Source of the DNA: an uncultured Bacilli bacterium | Lineage (GTDB): Bacteria; Bacillota_I; Bacilli_A; RF39; UBA660 | Assembly: GCA_944363755.1 (NCBI GenBank) | Contig: CALVVC010000022.1 | Coordinates: 1 to 13,283 of the forward strand | DNA length: 13,283 bases | Direction: 5' to 3' | Shown here: in pieces, positions 1-6,997 of the stretch | Numbering within the stretch: position 1 is the first letter of the stretch | Layout of the letters: each line of letters begins with the position of its first letter | The notes under the pieces: model-generated | Database searches by the model: none | The model's input: only the letters and a program-made list of their open reading frames with translations | What the model was told of the DNA's origin: nothing | Program-made: the position numbers and the translations under genes

Positions 1-150
1 CCTCATGACTATAAAAATGCTTTTGTTAAACAACAATACTTACCCGATAAGTTAAAAAATAAAAAATATTACCATCCAAAAGATTTAGGTTATGAACGTA
101 AATTAAAAGAGATATACTTATATATAGAAAAACAAAAGAAGGAAAATTAA
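1..150 (+). CDS. rarA: RarA/MgsA-type recombination factor (AAA+ ATPase), C-terminal fragment
   Basis: The first 49 codons are open in frame 1 and end in TAA at 148-150; the gene begins outside the window. The residues (PHDY...FVKQQYLPD, then KKYYHPKDLGYERKLKE) match what I know of the C-terminus of the RarA/MgsA family (YrvN in Bacillus subtilis), which typically ends with KQQYLPD, a YY-P element and a basic helix. RarA is a clamp-loader-like AAA+ ATPase acting at stalled replication forks. Only the tail of the tetramerisation region is visible, so no ATPase motif can be checked. It converges on the HipA-like gene with a 4-nt tail-to-tail overlap and shares a terminator hairpin with it. In B. 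subtilis rarA also lies in the wider alaS neighbourhood, which agrees with alaS being nearby here. Confidence 0.85.
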   Translation, partial: PHDYKNAFVKQQYLPDKLKNKKYYHPKDLGYERKLKEIYLYIEKQKKEN

Positions 151-163
151 AATCCTTCTTTTT
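134..163. terminator. Bidirectional terminator shared by rarA and the HipA-like gene
   Basis: A perfect 10-bp stem (134-143 AAAAGAAGGA with 153-162 TCCTTCTTTT) encloses a 9-nt loop. The loop holds both stop codons (TAA at 148-150 plus, TAA at 147-149 minus). On plus it ends in a five-T run at 159-163. On minus the 3' arm is followed by G and five T. This geometry suits intrinsic termination in both directions between convergent genes. Confidence 0.75.
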
Positions 164-1049
164 CATGCAATAAATTAAGTGAATAATCAATAATTTTTTC
201 TTTTCGTAATCTTAACATAGTCTTATAGAATTCTTTTCTTATATCAGATATTCCCTCTATTTCATCTATGATTTTATTAATCTTACATAAATCTATTTTA
301 TTTCCAATTCTCTTTAATGCTTCATTACAGTCTTTATTTACAAGAGAGCTTATATAATTAAAATAATTAATTTTCTTATCATTAATTTTTAAAATCGAAT
401 TAGGAAAAACATATATTCTTGCTTCTATTTCCTTAGGATCATTCAATATTTTCTTCATTTCTTCATCTGTTAACGTAGGATATAGACAACTTCCACAATC
501 ATATATAGGAGCAATCTCACTAGTTTTGTTTACATCGTCTAATAATAATCCCCAATTACCATTATGACGATCAAAATTGCCTAAAAGGGCATCTACAATA
601 AACATATCAAAGTAAAATGATTTTAATATTAAAGGATTAATGTTATTCTGTTCTTCAATTGCTTCTAAAACACTTGATAATTCTACACAAAATCCATTTT
701 CACTTGATGATATTATAGCGTTTTTTATCTCTGCAAATTTAAATAATTTCTTATTATCTGTTTCAAAATCTTTACATAATACACACATTTTATCTTTACC
801 ATCTACTGTATATATACCAAGTTTAGTATCTTGGGTATTAAAACCCAAACATTTAAATATTAAACATCCTATATGTTCAGAAATACATCCATTAGTATAA
901 TACTTATTTTTTGTATTTTTATTCTTAAGAGGAGGTGTTTTTAACATATATTTTGTTCCATAATCATCCAAAAGACATATTTTATTACCATTTGTGCCAT
1001 CATAATATTTAAATTTACTTATTTCATAGTTATTAAAATTATCTAACAT
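147..1049 (-). CDS. HipA/CtkA-like serine/threonine kinase
   Basis: This 300-residue protein is read as a compact HipA-family kinase, close in style to the CtkA group. K37 in YMLK is the likely ATP-anchoring lysine, and SEH at 57-59 begins the next conserved block. D160-RHNG-N165 in NFDRHNGNWG is the catalytic DxxxxN motif (D309 and N314 in E. coli HipA). D184 in YDCGS is the second metal-binding aspartate. It is much shorter than E. coli HipA (about 440 residues) and lacks that protein's N-terminal subdomain. The ATG at 1049 is chosen because GGTGAT lies 5 nt upstream. In-frame GTG codons at 1061 and 1058 behind AAGGA are alternatives. The start falls inside the end of the 95-residue gene, so the two are probably translationally coupled. 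The substrate is unknown; a toxin role is inferred from the family. Confidence 0.8.
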   Translation of the reverse strand: MLDNFNNYEISKFKYYDGTNGNKICLLDDYGTKYMLKTPPLKNKNTKNKYYTNGCISEHIGCLIFKCLGFNTQDTKLGIYTVDGKDKMCVLCKDFETDNKKLFKFAEIKNAIISSSENGFCVELSSVLEAIEEQNNINPLILKSFYFDMFIVDALLGNFDRHNGNWGLLLDDVNKTSEIAPIYDCGSCLYPTLTDEEMKKILNDPKEIEARIYVFPNSILKINDKKINYFNYISSLVNKDCNEALKRIGNKIDLCKINKIIDEIEGISDIRKEFYKTMLRLRKEKIIDYSLNLLHEKEGF

Positions 1050-1326
1050 TTTTATCACCACTTTCCTTGCAACTTAATAATAAATATTTTTCTCTTAAAT
1101 GATTAGCATGTTCTTCACTAATTTGTCCATCCCAGTAAGCACTATTAATAGAGCCATATACTTCATCCATTAAACAATCAAGTAAAGTACTATTTTCTTT
1201 AATTCCTTTTAACAAAGCATTAATATCATTACCAAGATATTTAGGAAGATTAACATCATACATATCCTTTTCAAAAACGGTAACAGGAAAAATTCCTTGT
1301 CTTGTTCTTATATAACTTTTCTTCAT
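1039..1326 (-). CDS. Small protein of unknown function upstream of the HipA-like kinase
   Basis: This is a 95-residue soluble protein with no signal peptide or membrane segment. It opens with a basic strand-like segment (KKSYIRTRQGIFPVTVFEKD) and continues into predicted helices around NINALLKGIKENSTLLDCLMDEVYG and QISEEHANHLREKYLLL. I see no helix-turn-helix like HipB and no clear match to HipS or the HipA N-terminal subdomain. It is the first gene of a two-gene unit and its 3' end overlaps the kinase start by 11 nt (23 nt if the GTG start is used). By position it could be an antitoxin, a kinase regulator or a missing kinase subdomain supplied in trans; that is inference. The ATG at 1326 follows a weak AAAAGAG site. 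Confidence 0.7.
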   Translation of the reverse strand: MKKSYIRTRQGIFPVTVFEKDMYDVNLPKYLGNDINALLKGIKENSTLLDCLMDEVYGSINSAYWDGQISEEHANHLREKYLLLSCKESGDKNVR

Positions 1327-1348
1327 TATCTATCAACTCTTTTAATAT

Positions 1349-1357
1349 ATTATATCA
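1349..1357 (-). promoter_or_regulatory. Extended -10 promoter of the HipA-like two-gene unit
   Basis: On minus the sequence reads TGATATAAT: a perfect TATAAT (1349-1354) preceded by TG plus one base (1355-1357), the extended -10 form that can work without a good -35. No convincing -35 is seen. The -10 ends 22 nt before the ATG, so the transcript would start about at the Shine-Dalgarno, giving a very short leader. The -10 also sits in a weak all-AT inverted repeat (1343-1351 with 1358-1366), which might be an operator or only AT noise. Confidence 0.5.
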
Positions 1358-1379
1358 AATATATTATTAATTAACATAG

Positions 1380-2615
1380 CTATTTAATTTTAATTTTACT
1401 ATTTTTAATATCAACTTGTCTTTTTATAGAGGTAAACAAAACTCCTTTTAATAAAGGCATTCCTTTATCTTCAATATCTTCTAGAGCCTTAACAAATAAA
1501 TCTCTCGTAAAATTAATATTTTCACTAAGACAGAACATATTACCTTCAAGTTTAATTTTATTAAGACTTTTCTCATCTAAATAAACAAATAAACTAGAGA
1601 GTTTCTCTACATAACTTAATAATAAAGTATTATTTTTTAAATCAGGAAGTTCTTTAGCAATTTTTGCAAGATATAAAAGATTATAATTATTAGAATAATA
1701 TTTATATAAATCAAGTGGAGATTTAAAGTCATTCTTACTTAAGAGTTTAATATCCCTAATTACTTCTTCTATTACTTGTCTATACATAAAAACATAATAA
1801 TCATATATATAATGTATATTTTCTCTATTATTAGCAATTTCATAGATTAAGCTCTTATTCATTTTTAATATAGAAGAAAACACTATATTATTTAAATTAT
1901 AGTAAGAGACAAAGTTTACAAATTCTTTAGAATAACTATTACTTAAGATATTAACTAAATCTTTATTTGTATAGTCATCTATTCTAAAAGAAGGTAGAGA
2001 AATTTTCTTTTTATTTGCCTTACTAGCATTACTACATAATATCCTTTTATGATTAGTAGTTATATCATGATATTTATAATATAAAGGATGCTTTTTAGTT
2101 TCAAGAATATGTAAATAAAGTTTATAATCTTTCTTATTAATATATGTTTTAGAAGAAACTTCCCGTTCACTTTTAACATCATTATCTATAAGAAGTTGTA
2201 CTGCTGTTTTTGCACAAAGAAAATCCAAATCATGGTTTATATTTTTATCTTCTTCTATTTTATTAATTTTATTTATTATTTCTGTTATTTTATTTTTATA
2301 TATTCCATTTTTACTATAAAGACTAAGCATTCTTTTAATAGATTTTAATGTTACATTATATTTATCTTTAATTTCATCAATACTAATATTATTAACTAAG
2401 TCTGTAACAATATTACTTATATTTCTAAGAGTATTAATATAAGCAATACGCTCTATATTTTCATAAAAGCATTTTTGTTTAAGAGTATAATACTTAGTAT
2501 AAAATATCTTTGTAAATTGTCTTTTTAATTCTAATAATTCTTCTATTGAACTTGCATTATTCATTGCTATTAAAAGATTATTCTTAACAGTTTCTTCATT
2601 TTCAATAGTAATCAT
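1380..2615 (-). CDS. Hypothetical helix-rich protein, 411 residues
   Basis: I do not recognise this protein. It is rich in Lys, Asn, Ile and Tyr, has no signal peptide or membrane segment, and looks all-alpha. Residues about 78-101 (SIDEIKDKYNVTLKSIKRML) have the spacing of a helix-turn-helix, and 150-171 (SEREVSSKTYINKKDYKLYL) is a weaker second candidate, so nucleic-acid binding is possible but unproven. The open frame extends upstream to a TTG at 2672, but the ATG at 2615 is preferred: it follows AAAGGAG with an 8-nt spacer, and the longer version would place the start codon inside the -35 box of the gene's own promoter. It lies downstream of holA on the same strand and is probably transcribed separately. 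Confidence 0.75.
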   Translation of the reverse strand: MITIENEETVKNNLLIAMNNASSIEELLELKRQFTKIFYTKYYTLKQKCFYENIERIAYINTLRNISNIVTDLVNNISIDEIKDKYNVTLKSIKRMLSLYSKNGIYKNKITEIINKINKIEEDKNINHDLDFLCAKTAVQLLIDNDVKSEREVSSKTYINKKDYKLYLHILETKKHPLYYKYHDITTNHKRILCSNASKANKKKISLPSFRIDDYTNKDLVNILSNSYSKEFVNFVSYYNLNNIVFSSILKMNKSLIYEIANNRENIHYIYDYYVFMYRQVIEEVIRDIKLLSKNDFKSPLDLYKYYSNNYNLLYLAKIAKELPDLKNNTLLLSYVEKLSSLFVYLDEKSLNKIKLEGNMFCLSENINFTRDLFVKALEDIEDKGMPLLKGVLFTSIKRQVDIKNSKIKIK

Positions 2616-2643
2616 GTTACCATCTCCTTTAAAATGTAGGCTT

Positions 2644-2672
2644 ATTATAGCAGAAAAGTTTAAAAATATCAA
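2644..2672 (-). promoter_or_regulatory. Near-consensus sigma-A promoter of the 411-residue gene
   Basis: On minus there is TTGATA (2667-2672), exactly 17 nt, then TATAAT (2644-2649): five of six and six of six matches to the vegetative consensus. Transcription would start near 2637, giving a leader of about 22 nt with AAAGGAG just before the ATG at 2615. The -35 lies inside the 3' arm of the hairpin that ends the holA transcript. Confidence 0.8.
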
Positions 2673-2693
2673 GTATAGTACTACTTGATATTT
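2664..2693 (-). terminator. Hairpin at the end of holA, probable weak terminator
   Basis: Perfect 12-bp arms (2664-2675 AAATATCAAGTA, 2682-2693 TACTTGATATTT) flank a 6-nt loop. The holA stop codon (2681-2683) lies at the loop and arm junction. On minus the 3' arm runs into TTTTTAAACTTTT, a broken U tract. The stem is AT-rich, so termination may be inefficient. Since it also carries the -35 of the next gene, an operator role is an alternative. Confidence 0.5.
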
Positions 2694-3610
2694 AATATTA
2701 ATAAATCTATAACTATATTATTTTCATAGATACCACTTTTTATTTTAAAGTCAATATCAGCAAGATTTTTAAGTATTTTTCTAATTTCTTTTAAAGTATA
2801 ATATCTAACTAATTCTAAAGTTTTTTTAACTCTAAAGGGATGTACTTCTAAAATATTAGAAATCTCATTATAAGAGATATTTCTCTTATTTAAAACCATT
2901 ACTTGATAAAGTAATCTATACTGACTTTCTAAAAGACCAAATAAAGCATAACTTTCAATATTGTAATTAAGTAGTTCATTATAGATATTTAAAGCCTTCT
3001 TCTTATCTTTTAAAGCTATCTCCCGAACTAAATCAAATGCAAGATTATCTTTATTATTTAAAGGCTTAACTAATAAATTAAGAGTATCTTTATAAGTAAT
3101 TTTTTTAGTGTTAATAAATGATAAAGCCAGTTTTTTAGTCTCATTAATAAGTCTTTCTAAATCATCACTATAATACTCTTCTAAAAGATTAATAACTCTA
3201 TATTCTACATCATAGTCTTTTAATATATCTTTAATTATTTCTTTAGTATCACTACTAATATTAACTAAAGTAAGTTTATTAATAACTTCTTTAACAATCT
3301 TTTTTCTTGTATCTATATTAGTAGTAGTAAATATTAATAAAACATCATTATTAGGATTATCTAAGTATTTAGATAGAGTTTTAATACTTATATCAGAAAA
3401 ATTATTATTAGATAAATTCTTCCCTATTATTACCTTTCTAGGTGTTAGAAAAGAGATAGTATCAGCATCTTCTATTAAAAGATTAATACTATCTTCTTCT
3501 AAATCATATGTAGTAATACTAGATCCCTTAAAATTTAATTCTTTAATTAAATCCTCTATTTTTTTATTTATAAGGCTAATAGAACTATTTTTAATTAAAT
3601 AACTATTCAT
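2681..3610 (-). CDS. holA: DNA polymerase III subunit delta
   Basis: The product is the clamp-loader subunit that opens the sliding clamp, in its Firmicute (YqeN) form. At 309 residues it is slightly shorter than the usual 330-350. The N-terminal domain is the degenerate AAA+ module without a Walker A motif, as expected for delta. FDLV at 192-195 starts the middle region. Typical C-terminal collar features follow: LLESQYRLLYQ (226-236), HPFRVKK (257-263) and DIDFKIKSGIYENN...LLIL near the end. The ATG at 3610 lies 8 nt inside the 3' end of alaS, so the two genes are probably translated from one message. Low sequence conservation is normal for this subunit; the motif order and length make the call firm. 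Confidence 0.9.
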   Translation of the reverse strand: MNSYLIKNSSISLINKKIEDLIKELNFKGSSITTYDLEEDSINLLIEDADTISFLTPRKVIIGKNLSNNNFSDISIKTLSKYLDNPNNDVLLIFTTTNIDTRKKIVKEVINKLTLVNISSDTKEIIKDILKDYDVEYRVINLLEEYYSDDLERLINETKKLALSFINTKKITYKDTLNLLVKPLNNKDNLAFDLVREIALKDKKKALNIYNELLNYNIESYALFGLLESQYRLLYQVMVLNKRNISYNEISNILEVHPFRVKKTLELVRYYTLKEIRKILKNLADIDFKIKSGIYENNIVIDLLILNIK

Positions 3611-6293
3611 TAATTAAATCCTCAACAGCATTTTTTATCTCAATTAAATGATTCTTATCTTTAATACCACCTTGAGCGAATGTATTACTTCCTCCACCAT
3701 TACCATCAAAAGCAGTTGTAATGTTTTTAATAATATAACCTGCATTAACTGAAGGAATAGAACTACGACAAATAAAGTTAACACTATTATCTTCTTTAAT
3801 ATTAGCAAGTAAAACTACTACTTCATCAAATTTATTACATAAATTATCTGCCATAGCTTTTACTAAGAACATTTCAATATTATCAAGTTCTAAATATAAT
3901 AACTTTTTATTATTAATTTCTTTTACTCTAGAAAGGTAAGTATCTAAACTTGATAAAGTCAATCTCTCAACTTCATTATTATAAGTCTTCTCTAAGGCTT
4001 TAACTTCACTTTGGATATAAGAAAGTTCATTTTGATTATAAATAATATCTTTATAAGATGTTGGGGCACTATTATCAATTTCAACATCAAAATCTATATC
4101 AATATTTTGTCTTTTTGCAAGAGCAAGTATTTCTTTCGCTTTTATTAATAATTTAACCATCTCATCATTATATGGCTTAATAACTTCAAATAAAGTATTA
4201 GATATTTTACTACCTGTAACAGCTTCTATTCTATAAGTATTACTTCCTTTAGATTCAAAATTAAAGATAGCAACATCGCCTATATCTTTAGTATTGGCAA
4301 CATGAGTACCACCACAAAGTTCTATAGATTTATCTATTTTAACAACTCTAACTGTATCACCATATTTCTCTCCAAATAAAGCCATTGCCCCAAGTTCTTT
4401 CGCTTTATCAAGTGGCATAGTTTCTGTTGATGTAATAATATTTTTCTTTATCATATTATTAACAAAATCTTCTGTCTTAACTATATCTTCATCACTAATC
4501 TTAACTGGACAAGTAAAATCAAATCTAAGTTTCTCTTCATCTACATAACTACCTGCTTGTCTAATATTTTTATTAACTACCATCTGTAGAGCATATTGTA
4601 ATATATGTACACTAGAATGATTCGCTTCTATTTCTTTTCTTCTTTGTTTATCAATGATAACTTCCACTTCATCATTAACATGAATAATACCATCTAAAAG
4701 TTTTATCTTATGGATATGTTGACCATTAGGGCCTTTAAAAACATCAACTACTCTTGCTTTAAAGTTTTTACCAACTATCATACCTGTATCACTAACTTGT
4801 CCACCAGATTCTGAATAAAAACAAGTTCTTTTTAGAATGATATACCCAGAGTGATCTAAACTCTTTTCTAGCTTTTCTTTACTTACAATAGCAAGAACAC
4901 TACTTTTTAAACGATATAGTCCATAGACAAATGTTGATGGCTTAGTAAAGTCCATTAAAACTTTCTTTTGACTGGCCATAGCAGTTTTAGTTCTAGCATT
5001 CTTTTTAGCAAGCTCTTTTTGTTTATTCATATAATCAGTAAATTCTTCTATATTAACAGTATAACCTTTTTCTTTAGCAATTTCTTCTGTAAGTTCTAAA
5101 GGAAAACCATATGTATCGTATAATTTAAAAGCATCATAACCACTAATTACTTTATCATTATCATCAGACATAATCTCTTTTAGACGACGTTCTCCATCTT
5201 CTAAAGTATTAAAGAATAGTTTCTCTTCATCTAAGATATAAACTGCTACTTCACCAGAATTTTTCTTTAACTCAGGATAAGCCTCTCCCATAACATTAAC
5301 AATAGTAGGAACTAATTTATATAGAAATGGCTCACTAAATCCTAAAGTCCTACCCATCCTAACACTACGTCTTACTAATCTCCTTAAAACATAGTCTCTA
5401 CCAGTATTACCAAAACTTGCTCCATCACTTATAGCAAATGTTACCGCTTTCATATGGTCAGCGATTACTTTAAAGGCAACTTCACCATTATATAAAACTC
5501 CACTTAACTCTTCTATTTTATTAATAATAGGTTTAAAAAGATCAGTCTCAAAGTTAGAATCAACACCTTGGAATATACAAGCCCATCTCTCTAATCCTGC
5601 TCCTGTATCAATATTTTTATGAGGTAGTTCTTTATATTTTTCACGAGGAACACCAGGTTTAGAGTTAAATTGACTAAATACATTATTCCAAATCTCTACA
5701 TAACGATCTTGGTCTTCATCATTAATAAATTTATCCCAAGCAGTCCCATCTACATCTAATTTCTCTCCCTGATCATAAAATATCTCACTATCAGGACCAC
5801 ATGGACCTTCTCCTATCTCCCAGAAATTTCCCTTTAATTTTATAATATGGTCTTTCACCATACCTACTTCAATCCATTTATTATAGGCATCAGCATCATT
5901 TGTATATACTGTTACATAAAGTTTTTCTTTAGGTATATCAAACCACTCTTTACTAGTTAAAAGTTCAAAGGCAAACTCTATCGCTTCATCCTTAAAGTAA
6001 TCTCCAATAGAAAAATTACCCATCATCTCAAAGAAAGTATGATGTCTTTTAGTAACACCAACATTTTCTATATCATTAGTCCTAATACATTTTTGGATAT
6101 TTACTATTCTTCTAGACTCTGGTGTAATACTTCCATCAAAATATTTCTTTAAGGGAGTAACTCCTGCATTAATCCAAAGAAGTGAATCATCATTAATAGG
6201 AATTAAGGGAGCTGACTTAACATATTTATGTCCATGTTCTTCAAAGTATTTAATCCACATCTTTCTTATTTCATTACTAGTCATATATTTCAT
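3603..6293 (-). CDS. alaS: Alanyl-tRNA synthetase
   Basis: This 896-residue enzyme charges tRNA-Ala with alanine; the length is normal. In order: class II catalytic core with RHHTFFEMMGNFSIGDYF at 83-100 and motif 3 around DTGAGLERW (229-237); the editing domain with SESGGQ (494-499) and a complete zinc site, H559-xxx-H563 and C660-xxx-H664 (CGGTH); a coiled-coil linker; and the C-Ala domain ending in GGGSNTFAQGG (867-876). Nothing essential is missing. The core has LLWINAGVTPLKKYFDG rather than the more common FTNAGM form, a variant I associate with some Clostridia and Mollicute-like groups. The ATG at 6293 follows AAGGAG with a 9-nt spacer; Met4 is a less likely start. It is third in a unit headed by an alanine T-box, after a 155-nt spacer with palindromes. 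Confidence 0.98.
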   Translation of the reverse strand: MKYMTSNEIRKMWIKYFEEHGHKYVKSAPLIPINDDSLLWINAGVTPLKKYFDGSITPESRRIVNIQKCIRTNDIENVGVTKRHHTFFEMMGNFSIGDYFKDEAIEFAFELLTSKEWFDIPKEKLYVTVYTNDADAYNKWIEVGMVKDHIIKLKGNFWEIGEGPCGPDSEIFYDQGEKLDVDGTAWDKFINDEDQDRYVEIWNNVFSQFNSKPGVPREKYKELPHKNIDTGAGLERWACIFQGVDSNFETDLFKPIINKIEELSGVLYNGEVAFKVIADHMKAVTFAISDGASFGNTGRDYVLRRLVRRSVRMGRTLGFSEPFLYKLVPTIVNVMGEAYPELKKNSGEVAVYILDEEKLFFNTLEDGERRLKEIMSDDNDKVISGYDAFKLYDTYGFPLELTEEIAKEKGYTVNIEEFTDYMNKQKELAKKNARTKTAMASQKKVLMDFTKPSTFVYGLYRLKSSVLAIVSKEKLEKSLDHSGYIILKRTCFYSESGGQVSDTGMIVGKNFKARVVDVFKGPNGQHIHKIKLLDGIIHVNDEVEVIIDKQRRKEIEANHSSVHILQYALQMVVNKNIRQAGSYVDEEKLRFDFTCPVKISDEDIVKTEDFVNNMIKKNIITSTETMPLDKAKELGAMALFGEKYGDTVRVVKIDKSIELCGGTHVANTKDIGDVAIFNFESKGSNTYRIEAVTGSKISNTLFEVIKPYNDEMVKLLIKAKEILALAKRQNIDIDFDVEIDNSAPTSYKDIIYNQNELSYIQSEVKALEKTYNNEVERLTLSSLDTYLSRVKEINNKKLLYLELDNIEMFLVKAMADNLCNKFDEVVVLLANIKEDNSVNFICRSSIPSVNAGYIIKNITTAFDGNGGGSNTFAQGGIKDKNHLIEIKNAVEDLINE

Positions 6294-6336
6294 TCTACTT
6301 CTCTCCTTCTTGTATTATTTTAATATCTATAAATTA

Positions 6337-6353
6337 TGCAGATAGCATCTGCA
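6337..6353. repeat. Palindrome 1 in the alaS upstream spacer
   Basis: TGCAGAT-AGC-ATCTGCA: perfect 7-bp arms with a 3-nt loop, 44 nt before the alaS ATG. There is no adjacent T run, so it does not look like a terminator. It would lie in the alaS 5' leader as an RNA hairpin whichever promoter is used. Confidence 0.6.
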
Positions 6354-6379
6354 CTAATTAATCACTATTTTTTTATTTA

Positions 6380-6407
6380 TAGTTGTGCAACAGTTGTTGC
6401 ACAACTA
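6380..6407. repeat. Palindrome 2 in the alaS upstream spacer, on a candidate promoter
   Basis: Perfect 13-bp arms (6380-6392 and 6395-6407; core TTGTGCAACA / TGTTGCACAA) are separated by 2 nt. On minus the same bases give TTGTGC (6399-6404), 17 nt, TATAAA (6376-6381), a possible alaS promoter with a weak -35 (three of six) and a good -10. The dyad fills the spacer and both box edges, as an operator would. An RNA hairpin is the alternative. The flanks lack the U tract of a terminator on either strand. Confidence 0.5.
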
Positions 6408-6423
6408 CTTCTATTAAAGCACT

Positions 6424-6451
6424 TAATTTTGCCACTACAGTGGCAAAATTA
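6424..6451. repeat. Palindrome 3, across the stop codon of the second kinase gene
   Basis: Perfect 13-bp arms (6424-6436 and 6439-6451; core AATTTTGCCACT / AGTGGCAAAATT) are separated by 2 nt. The upstream arm on minus contains the TAA stop (6449-6451). The A and T blocks lie inside the stem in the order opposite to a terminator (T before, A after the G+C core), so a 3'-end stabilising or processing hairpin, or a protein-binding dyad, is more likely. Confidence 0.6.
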
Positions 6452-6997
6452 CTCATTATCAATCTCATCAAGTATCTCTTCTAATCTCTTATAAAAACTA
6501 TTTAAGTCTCCATTATTTAAAATATAATAATCTGCAAAAGCAATAGGACCACCTTTTAGAGAGTTTTCTATCTCCGCAATATCTCTTTTAATAATATCTT
6601 CATGATTAAAAGGTCTATCAGGTCTTGACTCAACTCTATTATATCTAATTTTCTTATCTGTGCAAACACAAATTAGTTTTAAATCTTTAAACTTTTCTTT
6701 AAGTATTAAATATTCATCCCAAGAATACAAGCCATCTAAAACAGTATTTCCCATACTATAAGCATCTTCTATTTCAGGTAAAAGTATCTTGGCAACTACT
6801 CCCATACCATGCTCTTTTCTTAAATTCTCTCTAAACTCTTTTTGACTATCAGGAGTAATTTCAATTCCTTCTTCTTTCATCTTATCATAAATTACTCCCC
6901 CAAAGTATATCTTCTTATAACCTTTATCTTCTAAGTATGAGGTTAAAACACTCTTACCACTTCCACTCATTCCAACGACTGCGATAAGCTTTTTCAT
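6449..6997 (-). CDS. P-loop NTPase/kinase, UPF0200 and dephospho-CoA-kinase-like
   Basis: This 182-residue protein has a single P-loop kinase fold. Walker A is GMSGSGKS at 9-16, the substrate region includes FGGVIYDKMKEEG (32-44), VLDGLYSWDE (86-95) is the Walker B-like strand, an Arg-rich lid holds R121, R125 and R128 (RVESRPDRP), and ADYYILNNG (155-163) is the base-binding loop common to this group. The ordering resembles the UPF0200/AAA_18 proteins and is related to dephospho-CoA kinase and nucleoside monophosphate kinases. I do not assign CoaE because the substrate motifs are not clearly those of CoaE. The ATG overlaps the preceding kinase gene by 4 nt (ATGA), implying translational coupling. 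It is the second gene behind the alanine T-box, and its stop codon lies in a perfect palindrome. Confidence 0.75.
   Translation of the reverse strand: MKKLIAVVGMSGSGKSVLTSYLEDKGYKKIYFGGVIYDKMKEEGIEITPDSQKEFRENLRKEHGMGVVAKILLPEIEDAYSMGNTVLDGLYSWDEYLILKEKFKDLKLICVCTDKKIRYNRVESRPDRPFNHEDIIKRDIAEIENSLKGGPIAFADYYILNNGDLNSFYKRLEEILDEIDNE

Noticed and set aside
640..900. Plus-strand 86-codon open frame inside the HipA-like kinase
   Set aside because: It lies wholly antisense to a gene with clear catalytic motifs and has no Shine-Dalgarno.
2616..2672. Upstream TTG start extending the 411-residue protein by 19 residues
   Set aside because: It would start in the gene's own -35 box, while the ATG at 2615 has a strong AAAGGAG.
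6994..6996. Mycoplasma-type code with TGA as tryptophan
   Set aside because: TGA ends the first kinase in a typical ATGA overlap, and Trp codons checked in alaS are TGG.
6449..6997. Calling the second kinase CoaE (dephospho-CoA kinase)
   Set aside because: The fold fits, but the pattern is closer to UPF0200/AAA_18 proteins; the substrate cannot be decided from the motifs.
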